From Bordetella parapertussis (GTDB taxonomy: Bacteria; Pseudomonadota; Gammaproteobacteria; Burkholderiales; Burkholderiaceae_C), in NCBI GenBank assembly GCA_943328885.2, contig CALQBT020000120.1, forward strand, positions 1 through 7,505: a stretch of DNA of 7,505 nt. The letters run 5' to 3'. Of the stretch, positions 1 through 5,832 are shown one piece after another. The notes under the pieces are model-generated. The model did not search any database and had not been told where the DNA came from. It saw nothing but the letters and a program-made list of their open reading frames with translations. A program made the position numbers and the translations under genes. How positions within the stretch are numbered: the first letter of the stretch is position 1; the number at the start of each line of letters is the position of its first letter.

Positions 1-945
1 GAGGCCGACCACGCCGACTATCGGCCGCGCGAGGATCTGGCGCCAGAACAGCACAACAAAGATAAGCGGCAGTATCACGACGACGATCTTGGTCTCGCCT
101 AGGAACAGCGGACTCAGCACCAGCGGCACCAGCAGCCACAGACGGCGTTGCCGGATCAGCCCCTCGCGCGAATAGGCGATCAGGAAACCCAACAGGATCA
201 CCAGAAAGGCCGCCAACACGGCACTCGAACCTCCGCCGTACAACCCGGCACCGAAGGTGCCAGCCACCACGTCGATAGGCACCATATTCGGTAAGACCCT
301 GGCGAGCCCTTCTCGGATCGGCACGAAGTGGACGCGCTCATAAATCGCCAACGGCAGTTGCAACAGCGCCAGGACGACGAAGAAGCGGCTCCACTGCTGC
401 ATTTGCGCAGCACCGAAGCCGAGCCATACGAGGGCGAGCACCAGGCCGAAGCCCTGGAAGTAACGCTTGAAGCCGCTCAGAAGCTCGTACGCAGTGACCC
501 CGTTGACCACCGCACTAAACAGGGCAAAGAACATGAAGACCAGCATCACCCAAACGAAGCTGGGCGTACCAGCGCGAACATCGCGGGACGTCAAAGCTCG
601 GACCAGCGCGAGCGCCATCAGCAGAAAGCTCAACAGCGAGATACCCCAAACGGCCTTGTTGCCGGCACCTTCGAACCACAACGGCACAACGCCGGCCACC
701 ATCAAGCCACCAACCAGCACGAACCAGACCATCCAGGCAGGACGCAGCAACAGCATCGGGCCGACCAGCATCGCCACGGCGAACGCGATAAAGATCGGAT
801 TGGCACTGACGGCGATCAGGCCAAAGACCACAGACAGTACGACGACCCCTAAAACTACTGCGGCTGCCGCCATGCCACCCCGTCCACCGCGACTGGGCCC
901 AAAGCCGACGGTGCGAGCCGCATACAAGCTTGCGTTGGTCGTCAC
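1..945 (-). CDS. Polytopic membrane protein, probable O-antigen polymerase/ligase-like (3' end cut by window edge)
   Basis: An uninterrupted minus-strand frame of 315 codons begins at a GTG (945-943) and is still open at base 1, so the C-terminus is missing. The start is supported by AGGCGAG (960-954) 8 nt upstream; the first in-frame ATG is residue 25, at the edge of the first membrane segment. After a Gly/Arg-rich N-terminus of about 24 residues the protein is almost all hydrophobic helices, about ten by eye: roughly 26-48, 50-67, 70-90, 98-118, 129-147, 163-178, 188-203, 241-258, 269-283 and 287-301. Recognisable pieces are a Gly-rich GTFGAGLYGGGSS loop (229-241) and LGETK (282-286). Length, topology and position after epsI in an EPS operon fit Wzy polymerases or WaaL-type ligases, which assemble or transfer polysaccharide on undecaprenyl carriers at the inner membrane. 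That family call is inference; a flippase or another transporter is possible. The reading frame itself is well supported. Confidence 0.72.
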   Translation of the reverse strand, partial: MTTNASLYAARTVGFGPSRGGRGGMAAAAVVLGVVVLSVVFGLIAVSANPIFIAFAVAMLVGPMLLLRPAWMVWFVLVGGLMVAGVVPLWFEGAGNKAVWGISLLSFLLMALALVRALTSRDVRAGTPSFVWVMLVFMFFALFSAVVNGVTAYELLSGFKRYFQGFGLVLALVWLGFGAAQMQQWSRFFVVLALLQLPLAIYERVHFVPIREGLARVLPNMVPIDVVAGTFGAGLYGGGSSAVLAAFLVILLGFLIAYSREGLIRQRRLWLLVPLVLSPLFLGETKIVVVILPLIFVVLFWRQILARPIVGVVGL

Positions 946-953
946 GGAATCAT

Positions 954-960
954 CTCGCCT
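954..960 (-). promoter_or_regulatory. Ribosome binding site of the polymerase-like gene
   Basis: AGGCGAG on the minus strand sits 8 nt before the GTG at 945. It is the best Shine-Dalgarno-like match near any start in this frame and is why the GTG was chosen over the downstream ATG at 873. The 90 nt between epsI and this gene hold no convincing terminator, so read-through from epsI is expected. Confidence 0.5.
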
Positions 961-1035
961 ACACACGATGGACGCCCGCTGAACACGGCGCCTGTCGTCA
1001 AGCCAATGCCTTGGTGAAGACAGATTGGCGGGCGA

Positions 1036-1722
1036 TCAATCATTGACGCGTCCAAATACAAAGCTGCGCATGCCGGGTGCAACTGCTGTGACCAATGCTT
1101 GCACCCAGCGCTCCTGTAAGCCGTAGGCATGAGAAAAATCGGTATCGATGCTGGAAACACGCACCAGCATGCCGTCGGGGATGACGCCGCGTGTGCTGTA
1201 GGACAGCTGCGCCAGCTTTTGCTCCGTGCCACTGAGCGCGACGTGGTCGCCCACTACCACCCAATAGGTGATCGGCTCAACACGCCCACCCAGGTGCGCA
1301 ACCAGGCGCTTGACGGGCAAGTGGGCGTCGGCCAACGACAGGGACGCCCGGCTGCTGGACCGCACCTGAAACCCCTGCGCCGGGTAGCACACTTCGGGCC
1401 GATGCGCCTGGGTTCCGTCAGACTGATCACCACCGTAGGCCACCGACAACATGACGCGATCACCCGCGTCGTTGATATACGTACGACTCAATGTCTGGTT
1501 GTAGATCTTGTTCAACATGGCGGCTTGGTCAGGCGAGACCAACTGAACAGGCATGCGGTCATCGACATTCCACTCGCCGAAAGACTTTGGAAAGAGCGCT
1601 TCCAAGTCCACCTTGGGCCGCATGTCGGTGAGGTGTCGTGTGGGCCGCCAGGCATGAGCACCGGCAAATGCAACCACCATTAGCGCGGACACTGCAAGTG
1701 CCTTGATGCGCATTGCATTCAT
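1036..1722 (-). CDS. epsI: EpsI, exosortase-associated protein (DUF3485 family)
   Basis: A 228-residue protein. The family occurs beside or fused to exosortases; its biochemical role is not established, and it is thought to assist sorting or EPS surface attachment on the periplasmic side. Residues 6-24 form one hydrophobic signal-anchor or signal peptide after the basic start MNAMRIK. The conserved part contains FPKSFGEW (44-51), an SVAYGG strand (93-98) and the family hallmark HRPEVCYPAQGF (107-118), with Cys112 and His107 as the most conspicuous candidate functional residues. The start at 1722 was chosen over a GTG 66 nt upstream because ATG overlaps the xrtB stop as ATGA, a CGAGG ribosome site lies 7 nt ahead, and the signal segment then begins at the start. 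The overlap implies translational coupling to xrtB. Length and motifs look complete. Confidence 0.92.
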   Translation of the reverse strand: MNAMRIKALAVSALMVVAFAGAHAWRPTRHLTDMRPKVDLEALFPKSFGEWNVDDRMPVQLVSPDQAAMLNKIYNQTLSRTYINDAGDRVMLSVAYGGDQSDGTQAHRPEVCYPAQGFQVRSSSRASLSLADAHLPVKRLVAHLGGRVEPITYWVVVGDHVALSGTEQKLAQLSYSTRGVIPDGMLVRVSSIDTDFSHAYGLQERWVQALVTAVAPGMRSFVFGRVND

Positions 1723-2627
1723 CGATGAGCCTCGACATGGGCAGGCAAGAACAACCCCAACACCTTGTCCAGCACCAGCATCAGGCACAGCGCGACCATG
1801 AACAGCACCATGCCGGCAAAGCCATGCACAAAGCCCTGACCTGCTTCATCGCCAAAGTGATACGTCACCAATACCAAGATCATCACCCGCACGATATTGG
1901 CCATGAAGGCTGTGGGAACCAGTAACAGCGCCAGCAGCACATTGCGCCTTACGCCGGTGTAGTTCATCAGGTTCATATAAAGCATGCCCAGCGCTTCAAG
2001 CGTGAACATGCTATTCAATCCCGCACATGCGTCCGCCACCAGCAGTTGGTAGGGGCCAACAGTCATCACCACGCCAGATCGACCTACAGGGTAGCCGATC
2101 TGGTACAGCAAGCTACTGGCAACAGCAGAAACGGCCGATTTTAGCGGCGCAGTGACCACGGAAACAAGCGCTTCGGGCAATGGCACCATGAACAGCATGA
2201 AGAACAAAGGAAACCATGCAAGCCGGAGCGCACGCGCGCCCTTGAAGAGCAGCAACAGCGAGATCAGCAAAATGATCTGCGCGCCAATCTCGAACATGAT
2301 GATGTCTTGCGAGCGGCCAAGCGAATACAGCACCAACGCAAGAACCAGCATCGGCCAACCCAACCAGAGCACTGGCTGTTGCGGCGCAGCAGCTAGTTCA
2401 TGCCGTTTGTTATAGAGCAGCCATGCACTCACTGCCAGGATAATCGGACCGTGACCCTGCTCATCAGATGCCCAGATGGTTCTGGCCAGATCGGCGTAGG
2501 CAGGGATGTACAGCAGGCCTAGGCCGCAGGCCAACAACGCAAACACCACGACGTCGAAACCCTGGGGACGCCGCGGCAGCCGGGGGCGTGGTGTGGGCGC
2601 GCTGCGGCCCTCCAGAGCGACAGGCAC
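1719..2627 (-). CDS. xrtB: Exosortase B, membrane transpeptidase-like sorting enzyme
   Basis: A 302-residue polytopic membrane protein (EpsH of methanolan-type loci). Exosortases are proposed cysteine transpeptidases that recognise a short C-terminal sorting signal (PEP-CTERM type), cleave it and transfer the protein to a surface glycan or lipid carrier. A Pro/Arg-rich cytoplasmic N-terminus (1-23) is followed by about eight hydrophobic segments. All three catalytic-type residues of the family are visible: Cys201 in VADACAGLNS, Arg247 in ANIVRVM, and His268 in GFVHGFAG. The start is GTG, 2 nt after the epsG stop, and its Shine-Dalgarno match is weak, so translation probably depends on coupling from epsG. 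The 3' end overlaps epsI by 4 nt. The B subtype is inferred from the operon order (epsD-G upstream, epsI downstream) and the general sequence pattern; that it is an exosortase is nearly certain. Confidence 0.93.
   Translation of the reverse strand: MPVALEGRSAPTPRPRLPRRPQGFDVVVFALLACGLGLLYIPAYADLARTIWASDEQGHGPIILAVSAWLLYNKRHELAAAPQQPVLWLGWPMLVLALVLYSLGRSQDIIMFEIGAQIILLISLLLLFKGARALRLAWFPLFFMLFMVPLPEALVSVVTAPLKSAVSAVASSLLYQIGYPVGRSGVVMTVGPYQLLVADACAGLNSMFTLEALGMLYMNLMNYTGVRRNVLLALLLVPTAFMANIVRVMILVLVTYHFGDEAGQGFVHGFAGMVLFMVALCLMLVLDKVLGLFLPAHVEAHR
1730..1734 (-). promoter_or_regulatory. Ribosome binding site of epsI
   Basis: CGAGG on the minus strand lies 7 nt before the ATG at 1722, inside the end of xrtB. 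It decides the epsI start: the longer frame from the GTG at 1788 would add 22 residues ahead of the signal segment, with no need for them. Confidence 0.6.
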
Positions 2628-2629
2628 GG

Positions 2630-3538
2630 TCAGAACTCGTTGACGATCACACCTACAAGTTTGGCCTGACTCTCAGCAATGTTGGTCACCAAGTCTTGCA
2701 GACTGGCCACACGCGCCTTGTTCTTGCGCGCCACCACCAGCACCGCCCCGCAGCGCGCAGCGATCACAGCACTGTCGCTGCCGTACATCGCGGCAGGCGT
2801 GTCCACCCCCACATGGTCGAACTTGGAAAGCAACTCGCGTGTCAGCAAGCCGAACGCTGGGCGCTCAACCAATTCAAGCGGGTTGGGCGGCGTGATGCCC
2901 ACCGGCAGCAAGAACAAGCTGGGCACACCCGTCACCTGCTGGATGACCTTGGACTCGGAACGCCCGCTGAGAATGCCCGAGAGGCCAGCATTGTTTGGGA
3001 TGCCAAACACCTCATGCTGCCGCGGCCCACGCAAGTCGGCATCCACCAGCAGAGTGCGCCCGCCCAGTTGGGCCAGTGCAACGGCCAGGTTGGCCGCGAA
3101 AAAAGTCTTGCCGTCACCGCTTTCCGGGCTGACAACGGCGATCGCGCGGCGCACCTGACCCTCGTTGAACAAGCGCATCATGATCTGGCTGCGGATCGCA
3201 CGAAAGGATTCGGCTTGCACGCCAAACGGCTTGTTCAGCACCACCAGTTCCGGATTAGCAAGTCGCTGGCTCTGGGCCGCATAGGGGTAGTGAAACTGTT
3301 GCGACAGCGCGTACATCACGTCGTCGGTGCTGGCGTAGCCCAGCGAGATCGCTGCTTCACCAAACCGAACACCCTTGTCGCGCTGGTGCTTGAGGATCTT
3401 CTCGACTTGTTCGGCGCCGAGGTGGCGGGTTTCCGAGATGATTGACCCAATCGATCGGTCGGCCCCCGCAACTGTCTCCTCATGCATCTCGACGGTAGCG
3501 GTGCCAGCAAGAAATTGAGAATCCCTGAACTTCGCCAT
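2630..3538 (-). CDS. epsG: EpsG, BY-kinase-like P-loop ATPase partner of EpsF with MshEN-like N-terminus
   Basis: A 302-residue cytoplasmic protein, usually named chain-length-determinant tyrosine kinase EpsG, which pairs with the Wzz-like EpsF to control polymer length. The ATPase domain shows AESFRAIRSQ (109-118, the BY-kinase E-x-FR-x-R region), Walker A SPESGDGKT (137-145, Lys144), Walker A' LLVDADLR (163-170) and the Walker B-region VDTP (245-248). A PPNPLEL segment (217-223) is typical of the family. The C-terminus ends VIVNEF with no tyrosine cluster, so autophosphorylation of the usual tail is not possible. Residues 29-81 form two 24-residue repeats split by 5 residues (29-52 and 58-81), followed by FHYPY; this matches the layout of MshEN/GspE-N c-di-GMP-binding domains (see findings). 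The ATG start has AAGGGG 8 nt upstream and lies 3 nt after epsF. Kinase activity is inferred from family. Confidence 0.92.
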   Translation of the reverse strand: MAKFRDSQFLAGTATVEMHEETVAGADRSIGSIISETRHLGAEQVEKILKHQRDKGVRFGEAAISLGYASTDDVMYALSQQFHYPYAAQSQRLANPELVVLNKPFGVQAESFRAIRSQIMMRLFNEGQVRRAIAVVSPESGDGKTFFAANLAVALAQLGGRTLLVDADLRGPRQHEVFGIPNNAGLSGILSGRSESKVIQQVTGVPSLFLLPVGITPPNPLELVERPAFGLLTRELLSKFDHVGVDTPAAMYGSDSAVIAARCGAVLVVARKNKARVASLQDLVTNIAESQAKLVGVIVNEF

Positions 3539-3541
3539 GTC

Positions 3542-4978
3542 TCAAGCCCCTTGCGTGGATGAATGGGGTGCGGCCAAGGCCATCACATGATGAACGGCCG
3601 GCAAGGCGCGATGCCCGGCCGAAAATCGCCTGGCATTGGGCTTGGGCAAGGTGCCGAGCACGGGCAGGCCGAGCGCCGCCACCGCATCCTCGGCGCTGCG
3701 CACACGCCTGTCGGTCAGTTCCAGCAGCAAGGCCACGCCCACCGCGAGCAACAAGCCCAGGAACAACGACAGCAACGTGTTGAGCAGCAGCTTGGGCGAC
3801 GAAGGCTCGGCTGGAGGTTGGGCGATGGTCAACACATTGGCAAAGCTCTGAGTGCTTTGCGATTCCAGGCTCGATTGGCTCAGCCGCGCCACCAGGTTGT
3901 CGTAGATGCGCTGGGCGTTCTCGGCCTCGCGTTGCAGCACCAGGCCTTCGTCGCGCACGGCTTTCATCTGCAGCACCTTGGCACGCTGGGCGCCTAGCGA
4001 TACACGGATCTGGCCTTCGCGTGATTTGTTGATCGTGTTTGAGACGCCCACGCCGCTCGTGATGCGTTTGGTCTCTGCGTCGATTCGGTAGCGCTGCTCG
4101 GCGATGTTGGCCTTGACTTCCACCACCTGAGGATGGTTGTCGCCGAACTTCGCGTTCAATTCCTGTAGGCGCGCCTCGTTGCGTGCAAGCTCTGCTTTCA
4201 TGCCACCGATCAGCGGGCTATTGAGCACCTCTTGCATCCGGTCGCCCTGCGCGCCTTGGGCTTGGCCTTGTCGGCTTGACGACTCGGCCGAGACGGCCTG
4301 AAGTTGAGTCAACTGGCTAGACAACTCATTCAATCGAATCGTCTCCACATCGAGACGCTCATCGCTGGCAATGATGCCTTTCGAACGCTGAAACGACGAC
4401 GCCTTGGCCTGGGCACGCTCGACCGCCTCGCGGGCGTCTTTGGTCTGAACGTCGAAAAACTTCTTGAACTGCTGTGCGGGGTCGACCCTGAGCTCCAACG
4501 TGGTGGCGATGTAGGCCTGCGCAAACGCATTGGCCAAGCCGGCAGCAAAGCGCGGGTCAGGACTCTGGTAAGCGATGCTGATGACATTGCTTTCGCGCGA
4601 CGGCTTGATGTCTAGCTTTTTCAGCAATAAGTCGACCAACCACTGTTCGATCACGCCTTTGCCGTCAGCCTCATCCAGCCACTGTGCGCGCAACTGCGGG
4701 TTGTCTAGCAACTTCAGATCACGGATCACCCTCAGCGCAACCCGGTCTGAGTTCATGATGTCGACCTGCGTGGCCATGAAACTGGGCATCGATGTGCTCG
4801 GGTTCATCATCGCCGCCACCGGGTCGGGTTTCGGGTCTATCACCAAGCTGGCCGTGCCGGTATAGGTCTTGGGTAGCAACAGGCTCACGGCCACGGTGGT
4901 AGCCACTACCAGCGCAAACACCATCAGTGCTGCCCATTTTCGGGCCCGCAATATCGATAGAAACTGTCCGAATGTCAT
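3542..4978 (-). CDS. epsF: EpsF, Wzz-like chain-length determinant (polysaccharide co-polymerase)
   Basis: A 478-residue inner-membrane protein with the classic co-polymerase layout: a short cytoplasmic N-terminus, transmembrane helix 1 (about 16-36), a large periplasmic region rich in Gln/Glu/Arg/Ala helices and probably coiled coil (about 150-380), a Pro-rich PPAEPSSP stretch (388-395), transmembrane helix 2 (about 397-420), then a cytoplasmic tail starting with the conserved region RRVRSAEDAVAALGLPVLG (424-442). Such proteins oligomerise in the inner membrane and set polymer length, working with a separate cytoplasmic kinase, here EpsG. No kinase domain is fused, which fits the separate epsG 3 nt downstream. 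The last 28 or so residues, rich in His and Ala, extend beyond the conserved tail and are not recognised. The start is ATG with AAGGGA 8 nt upstream and a 17-nt gap after epsE. Confidence 0.93.
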   Translation of the reverse strand: MTFGQFLSILRARKWAALMVFALVVATTVAVSLLLPKTYTGTASLVIDPKPDPVAAMMNPSTSMPSFMATQVDIMNSDRVALRVIRDLKLLDNPQLRAQWLDEADGKGVIEQWLVDLLLKKLDIKPSRESNVISIAYQSPDPRFAAGLANAFAQAYIATTLELRVDPAQQFKKFFDVQTKDAREAVERAQAKASSFQRSKGIIASDERLDVETIRLNELSSQLTQLQAVSAESSSRQGQAQGAQGDRMQEVLNSPLIGGMKAELARNEARLQELNAKFGDNHPQVVEVKANIAEQRYRIDAETKRITSGVGVSNTINKSREGQIRVSLGAQRAKVLQMKAVRDEGLVLQREAENAQRIYDNLVARLSQSSLESQSTQSFANVLTIAQPPAEPSSPKLLLNTLLSLFLGLLLAVGVALLLELTDRRVRSAEDAVAALGLPVLGTLPKPNARRFSAGHRALPAVHHVMALAAPHSSTQGA

Positions 4979-4995
4979 GGTTCGATTCCCTTGCT

Positions 4996-5832
4996 TCAGA
5001 ACAGGCTCTCGCGCACGTAGACCACGTCGCCGTCCTGCACCTTGTCGTCCAACGCAGGCTCGACCACCTGTACCTTGCCGTCGACTGTCTTGCGGTGGAT
5101 GCGGATGCCTTTTTGGGTGCCGCGCTGGGTCAAGCCACCGCCAGTGGCCAGGGCCTGCATCACCGACATGCCACGCTCAACCCGCATCGGCCCCGGCCGT
5201 TGGACCTCGCCGTAGATGTAGACCAAGGGTTGGCGGTCGACCCAGATGCTGTCGCCGTTGTTGATCAGGATGTCCTTGCCTGTGCCGCCGGGTGCGAACA
5301 TCGTGGGCAGGTCAATCTCGGTTCGAAAGGGCTTGCCTTCGCGCGTCCCAGTGACCACCACCATGTCAGATCCATTGCCAGCCGTTCCACCCGCCATCGC
5401 CAGCAGGTCGGTCAGACGCATGTCGGCCACCTCTATCAGATAACGACCAGGGCGATTGACCTGACCCAGCACACTGGCCTGGTTGCCACGCACCTGCGTC
5501 ACCACCAGCGTGACCTGTGGCTGCTTGACGAAGTTGCCGTTTTTCAGTCCATCGGCGATCAGCTTCTCGGTGGCGGTGACGCTCAATCCACCGACCCGGA
5601 TGCTGCCTAGCAGTGGATAGCTGATCAGGCCGGCTTCGGTGACCCGAGTTTCGATCGTGAGGTCTGGGTTTTGGTAGACGTTGATTCGCACGACGTCGCC
5701 TGACCCCAGGCGGTATTCAGCCGCCACCGCGGCCGAAGCAGTGGTTTGCGCGACAGCGCCAACCCAGGCCGCGCCGAGACCGAGGACCAACACGATGGCG
5801 GCTGCGATGGGCTTGCATTGCTGGCAGTTCAC
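4996..5832 (-). CDS. epsE: EpsE, Wza-like polysaccharide export protein
   Basis: A 278-residue exported protein of the outer-membrane polysaccharide export (OPX) family. Residues 1-28 form a signal peptide with a likely signal peptidase I site after AVA (26-28); no lipobox cysteine follows the hydrophobic core, unlike E. coli Wza, which is a lipoprotein. A poly-export domain starts at YRLGSGD (40-46) and runs to about 115. Two SLBB domains follow, beginning near SVLGQVNRPGRY (120-131) and VYIYGEVQRPG (about 208-218). The protein stops at VYVRESLF with no C-terminal amphipathic helix of the kind that makes the Wza outer-membrane pore, so it is shorter than Wza. The start is a GTG overlapping the epsD stop as GTGA, with AAGGGATGGG upstream; no alternative upstream start was seen in the stretch checked. 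Oddly, the N-terminus before the signal core carries C-x-x-C (Cys3, Cys6). Confidence 0.93.
   Translation of the reverse strand: MNCQQCKPIAAAIVLVLGLGAAWVGAVAQTTASAAVAAEYRLGSGDVVRINVYQNPDLTIETRVTEAGLISYPLLGSIRVGGLSVTATEKLIADGLKNGNFVKQPQVTLVVTQVRGNQASVLGQVNRPGRYLIEVADMRLTDLLAMAGGTAGNGSDMVVVTGTREGKPFRTEIDLPTMFAPGGTGKDILINNGDSIWVDRQPLVYIYGEVQRPGPMRVERGMSVMQALATGGGLTQRGTQKGIRIHRKTVDGKVQVVEPALDDKVQDGDVVYVRESLF

Noticed and set aside
328..982. Two overlapping plus-strand open frames (328-852 and 467-982)
   Set aside because: Both are polar, Gln/His/Thr/Pro-rich products opposite the strongly hydrophobic minus-strand membrane protein. They are antisense shadows produced by high GC content.
946..1035. 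Possible terminator between epsI and the polymerase-like gene (CCAA/TTGG pairing)
   Set aside because: The stem is only 4 bp with no T-tract, so read-through is more likely.
1043..1054. ATTGACGCGTCC found here on the plus strand and again on the minus strand at 6970-6959
   Set aside because: A few shared 12-mers are expected by chance in 7.5 kb, and this one is built around a short palindrome. No flanking similarity or mobile-element features were seen.
1723..1788. Upstream GTG start for epsI adding 22 residues
   Set aside because: The ATG at 1722 has a good ribosome site, overlaps the xrtB stop and places the signal segment at the N-terminus. The extension would sit inside xrtB with no support.
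2468..3445. Long plus-strand frame of 325 codons opposite epsG and the start of xrtB
   Set aside because: It has no recognisable domain and is rich in Arg/His/Gln. The opposite strand encodes EpsG with intact Walker motifs and XrtB, so this is a shadow frame.
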